Positions 36,604 to 48,784 of a DNA stretch of 64,000 nucleotides are shown here, in pieces. The position numbers were made by a program, and so were the translations under genes. Numbering within the stretch: position 1 is the stretch's first letter; each line of letters opens with the position of its first letter. The notes beneath the pieces are model-generated. The model searched no databases. It was not told where the DNA came from and saw only the letters and a program-made list of their open reading frames with translations. Source of the stretch: Apium graveolens (taxonomy: Eukaryota; Streptophyta; Magnoliopsida; Apiales; Apiaceae); the NCBI RefSeq assembly GCF_009905375.1, contig NC_133648.1:27516980-27580979 (forward strand), read 5' to 3'.

Positions 36604-39600
36604 TCAGTTGTCTTCCCTTCCGAATTCACCTTCTTCCAAATCTTGAAGTAGCTCCTTGTCAAAGACACGATCCTTTTCTGAAGTGAAGCTGGCTGGTCTA
36701 ACTGGTTGAACTCCAACTGACTTCAGCTTATTCTTAAACTGATTATACCTTTTAATGTTCTTTTCACAATAAGCTTGAATCAGATCAGCAGCTTTAGTTT
36801 TCAACTCAGATGAGTATCCAACAGTTCTTAAGTGATGTTCCATCCAGACAAGATGCTTAGTAGAGTAGTCTTTAAGAGATTGTGAATTGAGCTGGCAGAT
36901 TTGAAGACAGTCCGACTTAAAGAATCTTACTTGAAAGGGCAAGTTGACCACTTGAGGACTAGCCCTATTAGCAAACTCTTTTAGCCTTTCACGAAGGACT
37001 TCATTCAATTCTGAGCTTCTTTTTACTTTGTTGAGAAGAACCCAAATCTCTGACAAAGAACGATTCTCAAACAGATGAAGTGATACCTTGAAAGATCCTT
37101 CACTCTGACAATATACAAATATGCTCATTTCATTTAGAGATCTGTCAAAAGCAGCCGTGATCCTTGAGATTTCAGTCTTGATAGCACTCATGTACACGTC
37201 ATTATTTGGATTAGTAATTTCCAGCCTGTCGAGAAGATGAAGAAACTCCCTATCATTGTTTGTACTCAGTTGAGGTATATCAATAACTCTTCTTGCTTCA
37301 TCCCATTTTTCACCAATCTTCAGTTTGACATCTCTTCTTCTTTCTTTAGCTTTAATGTCATGAAGACGTTGCTTTTTAAGAGTTTCTGTTCGTTGAATGT
37401 CTTTCCTCATGTCAATGATCTGGGATATCTTTTTAAGTTCAGCTTCTTTTCTCTTCAACTCTGACTGCTGCTGCTGAAACTCTTTCTCAAAAATAGGATC
37501 CACTTGAGCTTCTTCCTCCCATTCTTCAAAATTACTTTCCTCCTCAGCTTCAAAGAAACCATCTTTATCTTCCAAGACTGGTTCAGTGGGAATGTCAAAA
37601 ATATCAAAGTCGTCCTGTTCTCCACCATAGTAGACATCATCAGCCTTCCTTGTGTCTCCAGCAGAAAAATCTTTTTCTTTACCCTTTCCACTTCTCCCTT
37701 GCTTCTCCCCCTTAGTTGAGGAATCCTCTACAGATTTTTCTTTAGACCCTCCCTGATCTCCATTAACTCCAGAGCCTGAGCCTCCACCAGACGGCCCTTC
37801 AAAGAAAGTCCTTTATTCTTCATTAGGGTAGTTAGAATTTTTTATCATGAAATACAAGTGTTTCATCCCTTCATTGAGATGTTCCATGCCCTTTTCTATC
37901 TTCACGAATCTGGAAGAGTCCAGTGAATGATTCATTTCAACCTGATCTTCAAGAGAAGTCATTCTAGTATGGAGAGAGCAGAAGTTTGCAATATCGTCGG
38001 CTGATAAAGTTGGAGATTCCTGAATGGAATTAAGCTTTGGTATCACAGTGGTCTTGAAATCTGAGATATCATTTCTAATGAATGCCAGCTGATTGTTGAC
38101 AGATGTGGAAGAAGAAGACCGTTCAACCACTTGTGCTTTGAATGTTTGAGCCTCAGCCAGACTTTTAGCAAGTTGTTCTTTCAGAGCAGCAATTTGAGCT
38201 AACATATTTTTAGTGTTTGTGTCTGTGTGCGCGCTCACCTGAATATCTCTTCTGTTTGGTTCACTCAACTCACGTGCTTGTGTTTCTCTCAATATAAGTG
38301 CTCGTGAGGAGCCATCCTGTAGCTGGTCTTCTATACCTGCAATTGAAATCACCCTAGCCTCTTCAAGAGAGGTCAGTGGTGGTGCAATGAGAATTCGCGA
38401 GTCCCGATCCTCAGTCAAACCTATCTTTTCATGTGAAATAGATGTCTGAATTTCTTCAGGGATAGATTGACCGAGTTGCCCTCCACTTTCTCCAGATAAA
38501 TCTGCGAGTGGAGAATCCCGTGAGGGAGCTAGGGGTGTTGGATCTGGGAGGGGAGAAAATGACTCTATTAGAGGTGGCTGAGAGTCAGATTTTCCCTCTG
38601 AAGCATGCGACTGCTCTTCTGCCGTAACTATGGCAGGCACTGTAACCGACTCAATGTGCACTCCTCTCTCTGTGTCCTGAGTATCATCTATTGGTCTGTA
38701 TGCTTCCATTGTGAGTAATGGAAGTGTGCTTGACTCAGTACAAGATGCCATGGCCCTATGGTGAATTTCAATAGATTCATCCTGTTGAGAGAATGTCTCT
38801 AGTAACTATTCATTGGCCATTTCAAAGTCCATGTCCTGTTGGGAGGACAAGGATGGGCTTTCAGATACCTCAGTAAGTGTTTTTCTTTTCTTGGGAGGAG
38901 GCAGAGCTGAGGGTTCATTCACATCCAGAAACACACTACTTCCTACTAACCTTTTCGGTAACATTTTAGACGGTGGGGGAGAGTTTGAGACAGGTTGTGA
39001 CTCTGTGTTTGGCTCTATGATCTAGGATTGAAGCTGCGATTCTACAACTTCATGGTCAGCCCTATCAACCACTGGGGGTCTTTCAACAGAAGTAGGAATA
39101 GTTTGAGAGTGAGGAATTATTACCTGCAGTGGAAGAGCATCAGATGTTTGTGCCTGGGTGGCTTGAACCACTGGAGGTTGAGCTTGTTGTTCATGACCGG
39201 GAAGATTGAAAATTGGTAAAGGAATGAAAGTGGCCATGAAAGCAGATACAAGTACTGGAACTTGCATGAATTTGAAGGTTGTGTCTTGGCGTGTGTAGAT
39301 CTTTTTACTTACTGGAGGGGTTCGGCTACTGATGAGTTAGCAAAAAGAGCTTTATGCTCAGGTGTGAGAAGATGTTCTGGTATAAGCATAAGAAAACGAG
39401 CGTAGTAGCACGAAACCCTATGATTCGTAGAATGATCACGCAAAGTTATAGTGAGACATCTCAGAAGAATGGGTAAAAGTAGTTTGCCAAAATTGATCCT
39501 TTGATTGAAAACAACCGCAAGACCAATATACTACAGAGTGGAAGTGATGTTGTGAAAGTTGGATTTAGTGCAGTTGGCAAACACTTTGGAAAGTGTATCG

Positions 39601-40009
39601 AAGAAAATATCCCATTCAGAAACCAAATTGGATTTAGACAACTTGGTTAAATTAATCACCCTCTGATAGTAAATGGCATGGAAAAAGTTTGAAATCTCAT
39701 TTTCAGAGGGTAAATTACAGAAATTGTCCATTGGAAAATTTAACGCTCGATTGATGACTGTTTCATCAACTACATACTGTGTGTTTGTCACGGTGAATGA
39801 AAAAGATTTAGAATCATCGGCACAGTAGAGGTTGTGCAAATCAGTCTAAGCAGATCGATATTTAATAGCACATTTGATTTAATAGCAGAGCTAACAATCG
39901 AATGGTCATTTAAAAATCTAATCCATGGCTTAAATTTTTCCACATCACACATTTCTGGATTAAAATAACCAACATAATTATGCGAGACAATTTGGAAATT
40001 GAGAGCCAT
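36604..40009 (-). pseudogene. Element D additional ORF (aORF), degraded
   Basis: It starts at ATG 40009 (MALNFQIVSHNYVGYF) and ends FGREDN at 36604, in pieces 39788-40009, 39531-39839, 39022-39267, 37813-38751 and 36604-37575. A TAA at 37813-37815 replaces the CAA found in E. The layout is the same as E's aORF: N-terminal transposon-associated domain, Ser/Pro-rich middle, coiled coils (LAQIAALKEQLAKSLAEAQ), an acidic stretch, then a Lys/Glu helical C-terminus. Confidence 0.85.
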
Positions 40010-41060
40010 TAAAAATATAATAAAACACACACTTTCAGAATTTTAAGAATTAAATTAAGAAAATTCGAATTTTTAAGAAAAAATTAATAATTCAAATTAA
40101 GTCAATTATATCCGAAAAATTTAGAAAGAAATGTATTTCGTTAATGTTCTTAACTCACATAAGCAGATCTGCAAACTTACAAGACACAAAACCAAATTGA
40201 AATACCCAAAAAAACTGATTTTGGAAAGAAAAAAATGAAGTGAAATAGTTAAAAAAAATTGGCAGCACTCCTGTATGTATATACGTGTGTATATATATCA
40301 GAAGTGAGGTTTGGTTTGCTGAGTAAAAACTCGAGCAGGAAGATAGAACAATGGCGATTTTGATAATAAAAAATGAGGAGGCTGTTGAATGAATTGAAAA
40401 CTGATTGAAATGAATACATACAACTGGTAAGTTTAAGTACCACAACTGGTATGACAATCCGGGATTGTCATACCGATTGTCATACCAGGTAAACAGTTGG
40501 ATTTGAAAAGGAAAATAAAATTAACTGGTATGACAATCTGATAGTCATACCGATTGTCACACCAGTATAAAATAATATGAATTTTAACCGAATATACTAG
40601 AAAGACAATCGATAGTCATACCGATTGTCTTTCCAGTATAAAACTATACTGAAAATTTAAATAAAGCACATATAAACTGAAATGACTTTCAGCAAGACAA
40701 TTTCAATAATCTTGCCGATTGTCATTGCAGTTATAAAATAAATTAAACAGGATTTACACGTACATAATATATTTACAAAATTAACAATATTCAGAAGTAA
40801 TTATATTTTATTCCAAAAACAGATTTCTGTTGAATTTTAGCAAATAAAATTCATAAAAAAATATTTTTAGAGAAAATAAAATATCCTGAGATATTAAAAT
40901 TAACAAGTTCAATAAATAAATAAGATAAGATAATAACAATTACATAAAATTAAGCAAGAATTATGGTAAATATGATAAAATAAATTTGCAAATTAATTTT
41001 TCATTCATGAAAAATTCATTTGTAAATTCATTCAAGAACAGATTTCAGATATTAACTAGT
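40010..41060 (-). promoter_or_regulatory. Pol-aORF spacer of element D with an array of large palindromes
   Basis: Four palindromes lie between about 40446 and 40732. The first has 14-bp perfect arms CTGGTATGACAATC (40446-40459) and GATTGTCATACCAG (40475-40488). The third has CTAGAAAGACAATC with GATTGTCTTTCCAG. The fourth has GCAAGACAAT with an imperfect partner. 40750-41060 is plain AT-rich DNA. Confidence 0.7.
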
Positions 41061-43656
41061 TTAATCACTAAAGCTATTCAACATACCCAATTTACCAACT
41101 AATCTGGTAAATGTGGATTCATCAAGAGGTTTAGTGAAAATATATGCTATTTGTTCTTCTGTTGGAACAAAAAATAGTTCAACAGCACCATTCATGACGT
41201 GCTCTCTAATAAAATGATACCTGATGTCAATGTGCTTGGTCCTTGTGTGTTACACAGGGTTGTTGGTGATGCCTATTGCACTTGTATTGTCACATAGAAT
41301 AGGGATTTTGTTCAATACAGAGCCATAGTCCCGTAGCTGATTCCTAATCCACAAGATCTGAGCACAGCAGCTTCCAGCAACAATATATTCAGCCTCGGTC
41401 GTTGAATTGGAAACTGTTTGCTGTTTCTTGCTGTACTATGAGACTAGTCTGCTACCCAGGAATTGACAACTGCCTGAGGTGTTTTTCCTATCAACAACAC
41501 TTCCTGCGTAATCTGAATCTGTATACCCAAAAAGGTTAAAACTAGATTCTTTAGGGTACCAAATACCTAGATTTGGTGTTCCCTTAAGATATCTCAAGAT
41601 TTGTTTAACAACAACGAGATGAATATCTCTAGGATCTGCTTGGAACCTTGCACATAAGCATGTTGCATATATAATATCTGGTCTACTTGCAATAAGATAG
41701 AGTAATGAGCCAATCATACCTCTGTAGCTTCTGACATCTACCTTAATGGAGTTTTCACATGGTCCAAGCTTAACAGCTGTAGTTGATGGAGTCCTTGCTA
41801 ATGCAGAATCCTCTAGATTGTACTTTTTGAGTTCCTTGAGATACTTGGATTGACAAATAAAAGTTCCATCTAACCTTTGATTTACTTGTAATCCAAGAAA
41901 GAACTTCAGCTCTCCCATCATGCTCATTTCAAATTTGCTGTGCATTAACTTAGCAAATCTCTTACAGAGATTATCATTAGTAGACCCAAATATTATATCA
42001 TCCACATAGACTTGGACTAATATAGTATCATTCTTATGATTTTTAGAAAAGAGAGTTTTATCTATGACACCTCTAATAAAGCTATTTTCAATAAGAAATT
42101 CAGAGATAGTGTCATACCATTTTCTCGGAGACTGTTTGAGACCATAGATAGCCTTGAAAAGAAAGTAGACAAAATCCAAATGATCTGGATCTTCAAAACC
42201 AGGAGGTTGCTCTACATACACCTCTTCATCCAGCTTTCCATTCAGAAAGGCACTCTTGACATCCATTTGATAAACTTAAAAGTTCGAGAATGCTGCGAAT
42301 GCCAGAAATATCCTGATGGCCTCTAGTCTAGCTACTGGAGCATAGGTTTCATCATAATCAATGCCTTCAGCTTGAGAATACCCTTTAGCCACCAGTCTTG
42401 CTTTGTTTCTTGTAACCACACCATCTTCATCTAGTTTATTCCTGAATACCCACCGAGTACCAACAGCTTTCTTGTATGTAGGTCTAGGTACCAGTTTCCA
42501 GACTTGTTGATGTTCAAACTGATTGAGTTCATCTTGCATAGCAATCACCCAATATGGATCAGTCAGTGCTTCTTTAATCTTCTTAGGTTCCATCTCAAAA
42601 AGAAATCCTGAGAATAAACATTCATTTTGAGTAGCACGTCTAGTTCTGACTCCAACATCTGGATCACCAATAATCAATTCAAAAAGATGAGCTTTATTCC
42701 AGACAGTCTGTCTTGGAAGATTTGATCTTGATGATTCGCCTTGAAATTCATTGGGATGTTGTGTCCTACTAGTTTATCCTTCAGCATCTCCCCCTGAGTT
42801 GTTGTCAGGTTGACTTGATGATTCTTCGTCAGTAGCAGTGATATCTCTATTGTTGCCAATGTTTCCATCACCATTACTTTGAGTATCATCATGATTAACA
42901 TGTTCTTCACCAGCAACAACCTCAGGTTCTTGATCATGTTCTGATTCTGAATCTGACATATCATCAAACTTCAGTTTCTCAGAAGGATCTTCAATTTGGA
43001 TACTAGGGAGTTTAGTGTCATCAAATGTAACATTGACACTTTCAGTTACTTTGTGTTGATCAATGATATACACCCTGTATGATCTTCTTCCATATCTAAC
43101 AAAAATACCCTCATATGCCTTTGCTCCGAATTTACCACGACGATCATCTCCATCCTTGAGCACGAAGCATCTGGCACCAAATACATGAAAGTATTTGATA
43201 GAAGGTTTCTGTTTATTCATAATCTCATAAGGAGTTTTCATGAAGTCTTTGTTGATTAGAGTTCGATTCTGAGTATAACATGCAGTATTGACAGCTTCAG
43301 CCCAAAAGTATATTAGAAGACCTGATTCACTTAACATAGTTCTTGCAGCTTCAATCAATGTACGATTCTTCCTTTCTACCACTCCATTTTGCTGAGGGGT
43401 TCTAGGAGCTGAAAATTGTCTGGTAATCCCTTTGTCTGTACAGAATCCATTGAGAAGTGAATTCTTGAATTCTGTTCCATTATCTGACCTTATTGCTCTA
43501 ATAGGGACATTAGAATCTAACTCGATCAACTTGATATTATCAATCACAACTTGTGGTGTTTCATCCTTAGAGTGAAGGAATAAAACCCACGTATACTTGG
43601 AATAGTCATCAACTATCACAAGACAGTAACACTTCTTTGACATCGAAAGAACATTA
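41061..43656 (-). pseudogene. Element D pol: integrase, RT, RNase H (truncated and broken)
   Basis: Integrase (42774-43643) has [24 protein letters not shown] and [11 protein letters not shown], so D, D and E are all present. A frameshift lies between about 42680 and 42780. RT is in 42276-42677 and 41436-42266 ([32 protein letters not shown] intact), with a short break near 42270. TAG at 41436-41438 (Trp in E) and TAA at 41250-41252 (Gln in E) interrupt RNase H, which ends LGMLNSFSD. Protease and gag are absent because F interrupts at 43656. Confidence 0.9.
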
Positions 43657-43827
43657 TGTAATATCCGGGATATATCGTGTAATTATTTTTGCTAATAAAT
43701 AATTATTATATATGTTCAGTATCTATTCTGTGAATTAATTGTTAAGTGTTATCTGTGTTTGGATATTTAAAAATAATATTAATTGAGTATTTTAATTTTT
43801 ATATGTCCAAAATAAAATATAGACAAT
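43657..43827 (+). mobile_element. Element F, left part: start of an unclassified LTR
   Basis: It begins TGTAATATCCGGGATATATCG, a typical plant LTR start, inside the integrase of D (left flank CATTA, 43652-43656). It stops at the insertion point of E and resumes at 57011. Confidence 0.55.
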
Positions 43828-45138
43828 TGTTAGGTCCCAATTTGTTTGTAGAAGGGGGGTTGAATGCAAACAATACCGTTTAGTCGAATAAAATGCGGAA
43901 TAAAATTGTGAAGCAAAATTCAAGTTAAATAAAACTTTTATTAAACTTGAAAGGTGTTACAACTACGGTATCGGTTACAAGGGATTAATCTCAAATCAAT
44001 TATTACAAATTTAAAATAAATTCGACATGAACTTTTTCTATTTTTGTAATTAAAAGATCAAATGCTAAAAGCGATTTGAGATTAAGTTCTAGGGATTTTA
44101 ATCCGCTAGATTGATACACAAGAACAAGATAAGTATTTCTAGTTGATTGGATATAACTTTACAATCTAGAAATTGATCTTGAAGTTGCAGAATAGATGTA
44201 ATATTTTTCTGCTTCTATTTCTCTTTTGTTCTTCTGTATGTTCTATTTTTGCTGAGTTTTTGGATGATCTTGTCTTCTGCTTCTTTTGTTTCTTTTTAAG
44301 TAAACAGCCGAATGCAAATGAACTGCAATGACAATCCTTTGAACCAGCATGACTTTCGGTATGACAATAGATTGTCATACCGATTGTTACATAAGTACAA
44401 TTCAGATTGTCTTGCAAAGATTAATAACAGATTTTTAATCTAATAAAAATTCTAACAAGACAATTAAATGAATTAGCATGACTTTCGGTATGACTATTGA
44501 TTGTCATACCGATTGTCATACTAATACAATCAGTTTGCTTTGTTTCAATTTAAATAGATTTTAAACCAATTAAAATTCTGTAATTCCTTAATATTAATTC
44601 TAAATTAATTAATCAATTTAATTCAATTAATTAATAAATTAATCCTTGCAGATATAATTTATTTTCTTAACTAAATTATATGACTTAATTAATTAATGGA
44701 GAATTAATACTAACCCTGAGCAGCAACCATTCTTCTGACAATCTTCTGAAAGTCACTGAGACTTATGAATCAATTCCGTCATTTCAATGCTGACACTCGA
44801 TGTACTGTCTGGTTCATGAGTGACTAACTTTCGTGACGTTTCTTCATGTCTTGACTTTGTTGTTCTGATTGAATCCTTGTAATAAATGATACCTTGACGA
44901 GATCTCTGTCACTTGATTAAATCCACGATCTTGATTTATATCACTGAGGCATGATCAAATTCTTGAACTTCTTCCAGTGAATCTTCAAGTCTGCAGATGA
45001 ACAATGTTTCTTTATTCTTTGACAGATGTTACTTTGTGAGATCTCTCTGATGATTGATCCACTATTTACTTATTACATTCTTATTTGAGTTGAGTTAAAT
45101 ACTCGAATAAACGAGTAGGCTATGACATATGCCTTTCA
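43828..45138 (-). repeat. 3' LTR of element E
   Basis: Ends TGTTAGGTCCC...CATATGCCTTTCA (plus strand). It contains the G6 tract at 43853-43858 and inverted GGTATGACAAT / GATTGTCATACC words at about 44358-44520. Confidence 0.95.
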
Positions 45139-45150
45139 ATCTCCCCCTAT
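45139..45150 (-). other. Polypurine tract of element E
   Basis: The minus strand reads ATAGGGGGAGAT abutting the 3' LTR. Confidence 0.88.
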
Positions 45151-45400
45151 TTGCTTGTTAGACAATAACAACAAATACCTAGAGGATAACTCAACTAACA
45201 AATAAGAAAAAGATATAAACAGTAATGTAAAGTAAATAGCAGAAAAGTTCTGGATTATATTTAACATTTTCCAGATTCCAAATGAAATTTACAAGTGAAT
45301 ACAAGATAGATGTTCCTCTAGCCTGAACATATAACTACATTAGTCTATCTTGATTCATAACGCTCTAATCATATTACATTGAGTTTTGAGCTAATTGACT

Positions 45401-48400
45401 TTAGTTGTCTTCTCTTCTGACTTCACCTTCTTCTAAATCTTGAAGCAATTCCTTGTCAAAGACACGATCTTTTTCTGAAGTGAAGCTTGCAGGTCTGACT
45501 GGTTGAACTCCAACTGACTTCAACTTATTCTTGAGTTGATTGTACCTTTTAACATTCTTTTCACAATAAGCTTGAATCAAGTCAGCAGCTTGAGTCTTCA
45601 ACATGGATGAATATCCAGCAGTTCTCAAATGATGTTCCATCCAGACCAGATGCTTAGCTGAGTAGTCTTTAAGAGATTGTACATCTAGCTGACAGATTTG
45701 AAGACAATCAGACTTAAAGAATCTCACCTGATGAGGATTGTTGACCACTTGAGGACTAGCCCTGCTGGCAAACTCTTTAAGCCTTTCCCGAAGAACTTCA
45801 TTCAATTCTGAGCTTCTTTTGACTTTGTTTAAAAGAACCCAAATCTCTGACAACGAACGATTCTCAAATAGATGAAGTGACACCTTGAATGATCCTTCAC
45901 TCTGACAGTATACAAAAATGCTCATCTCATTTAGGGATCTATCAAAAGCAGCTGTGATCCTTGAGACTTCAGTCTTGATAGCATTCATGTACATGTCATT
46001 GTTAGGATTTGAGATTTCCAGCTTGTCAAGAAGATGTAAGAACTGCCTATCATTGTTAGTGCATAGCTGAGGCATATCGAGTACTCTCCTAGCTTCATCC
46101 CACTTTTCACCAATCTTTAGTCTGACATCTCTTCTCCTTTCTTGAGCTTTAATGTCATGAAGACGTTGCTTTTGAAGAGTTTCTGTTCTTTGTATGTCTT
46201 TTCTCCTGTCAATGATCTGTGAGACCTTCTTGAGTTCAGCTTCTTTTCTTTACATCTCTGACTGCTCTTTCTGAAATTCTTTCTCAAACCTAGGATCCAC
46301 TGTATCTTCTTCTTCCCAATCTTCAAAATCACTTTCTTCTTCAGCTTCAAATAACCCATCTTTATCTTCCTGAACTGGTTCAGTGGGAATGTCAAAAATA
46401 TCGAAGTCATCCTGTTCTCCACTGTAGTAGGCATCATCAGCCTTTCCTTTATCTCCAGCAGAAGTATCTTTTTCTTTCCCTTTGGTACTACTCCCTTTCT
46501 TCTCCCCCTTAGTTGAGGGATCCTCTGCTGACTTTCCTTTGAAACCTCCACCACTTCCAGAGCCTGATCCTCCACCAGACGGTCCTTCAAAATAAGCTCT
46601 TTGTTCTTCATTAGGGCAATGAGAATTCTTGATCATGTAATATAAGTGCTTCATCCATTCATTTAGATGTTCCATGCCCGTCTCTATCTTTAGAAATCTT
46701 GAGTTGTCCAGTGAATGATTCATCTCAACGAGGTCTTCAAGAGAAGTCATTCTTGTATGTAGGGAGCAGAAGTTGGATATGTCATCAGCTGATAAATTTG
46801 GAGTGTCCTGAATAGAATTGAGCTTTGGTATTACAGTAGTCTTTAAATCTGAGATGTCATTCCTTATGATTGCAAGCTGATTGTTGACAGAGGTGGAAGA
46901 AGAAGACTGTTCAACCACTTGTGCTTTAAATGCTTGAGCTTCAGCTTGACTTTTAGCAAGTTCTTCTTTCAGGGCAGCAATCTGAGCTAACAGGTTGACA
47001 GTATCAGTGTCTGTGTGTGCTCTCACCTGAAGTTCACTCGTGTTTGGTTCACTCATCTCACGTGCATGTGTTTCTCTCAATATGATTGCTCGTGAGGAGT
47101 CTTCCAGTTGCTGTTCTTGTGTACCTGCATTAAAAATCACCCTAGCCTCTTCAAGAGAGGTCAGTGGTGGTGCAATGGGAATTCGCGAGTCCCGATCCTC
47201 AGTCAATACTATCAAATCTTTTGGAATAGATGTCTGAATTGCTTCAGGGATAGATTGACCGAGTTGCCCTCCACTTTCTCCAGATAAATCTGCGAGTGGA
47301 GAATCCCATAAGGGAGCCAGAGGTGTTGGATCTGGGAGGGGAGAAAATGACTCTATTAAAGATGGCGGAGAGTCAGATTTTCCCTCTGAAGCATGTGACT
47401 GCTCTTCTGCCGTAACTATGGCAGGCACTGTAACCGACTCTACGTGCACTCCTCGCTGTGTGTCCTGAGTATGATCTGGGGAAGTGTATGGTTCCATTGT
47501 GAGTAATGGAATTGTGCTTGACTCAGTACAAGATGCCATGGCCCTATGGCGAATTTCAATAGATGCATCCTGTTGAGAGAATGCCTCTAGTAACTGTTCA
47601 TTGGCCATTTCAAAGTCCATGTCCTGTTGGGAGGACAAGGATGGGCTTTCAGATGCCTCAGAATAGGTTTTTCTTTTCTTAGGAGGAGGCAGAGCTGAGG
47701 GTTCACTCATATTTGACAATGCACTACTTCCTAGTAATCTCCTGGGTAACATTTTAGACAGTGGGGGAGAGGTTGAGATAGAATGAGACTCTGTGTTTGG
47801 CTCTATGACCTGGGATTGAAGCTGTGGTTCTACAACTTCATGGTCAGCCCTATCAACCACTGAGGGTCTTACAACAGAAGTAGGAAGAGAGTGAGAGTGA
47901 GGAGTTACTACCTGTAATGGAAGAGCCTGGGTGGCTTGAACCACTGGAGGTTGAGGTTGCTGTTCATGGCCGGGAAGATTAAAAATAGGTAAGGGAATAT
48001 AATTGGCCATGAAAGCAGATACAAGTACTGGAACTTGCATAAATTTGAAGGTTGTGTCTTGGCGAGTGTAAATCTTTTTGCTAACTGGTGGGGGTTCGGT
48101 TACAGCAGAGTTAGCAAAAAGTGCTTTGTGTTCAGGGGTGAGTAGATGATCTGCTATAAGCATAAGAAAACGAGCATAGTAACATGATACCCTACGATTT
48201 GTAGAATGATCACGTAAAGCAGAAGTTAGACGTCTCAAGAGAATGGGAAAAAGTAGTTTGCCAAAATTGATCCTTTGATTGAAAACAACCGCAAGACCAA
48301 TATACTGCAGGGTGGAAGTAATGTTATGAAAATTAGATTTTGTGCAGTTGGCAAACACTTTGGAAAGTGTATCGAAGAATATATCCCATTCAGACACCAA

Positions 48401-48784
48401 ATTTGATTTAGAAAGTTTGGTTAAATTGATCACCCCCTGATAGTGAATAGCATTGAAAAAATTTGTGATATCATTTTCAGAGGGTAAATTACAGAAATTG
48501 TCTAGTGGAAAATTTAACGCACGATTGACGACTGTTTCATCAACTACATACTGTGTGTTTGCGATGGTGAATGAAAAAGATTTTGAATCATCGGCCACAG
48601 TAGAAGTTGTGCAAATCAGTCTAAGTAGATCGACGTTTAAAATCACATTTGATTTAATAGCAGAGCTAACAATCGAATGGTCATTTAAAAATCTAATCCA
48701 TGGCTTAAATTTTTCAACATCACATTTTTCCGGATTAAAATAACCAACCTGATTATGCGCAACAATTTGGAAATTGAGAGCCAT
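45401..48784 (-). pseudogene. Element E additional ORF (aORF), one nonsense codon
   Basis: It starts at ATG 48784 (MALNFQIVAHNQVGYF) and is open to TAA 46250-46252 (844 residues), then continues in the same frame to 45401 (ends VRREDN), 1127 codons in all. Residues about 1-230 form the transposon-associated N-terminal domain (SEWDIFFDTLSKVF, YYARFLMLIADHLL). About 260-560 is Pro/Ser-rich, 565-720 has heptad-like helices (LAQIAALKEELAKSQAEAQ), about 725-760 is Gly/Ser/Lys-rich, then acidic. The part after the stop is helical, with FVYCQSEGSFKVSLHLF and LNKVKRSSELNEVLRERLKE. No signal peptide or membrane segment is visible. Its length and conservation in D, and its architecture shared with family 1, suggest a real element function, not known to me. 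Confidence 0.85.

Larger units (their letters stand above)
35087..43656 (-). mobile_element. Element D: Sirevirus-like copia, family 2, cut by element F
   Basis: Minus strand: integrase, RT and RNase H (41061-43656), palindrome-bearing spacer (40010-41060), aORF (36604-40009), polypurine tract, 3' LTR (35087-36343). It is inserted in element C (left flank GTAAG, 35082-35086) and interrupted at 43656 by F. The sequence is clearly homologous to complete element E but carries more lesions, consistent with its deeper nesting. Confidence 0.9.

Noticed and set aside
45401..48784. Envelope gene of an endogenous retrovirus
   Set aside because: The position fits an envelope-like ORF, but no signal peptide, membrane segment or Cys-rich ectodomain is visible.
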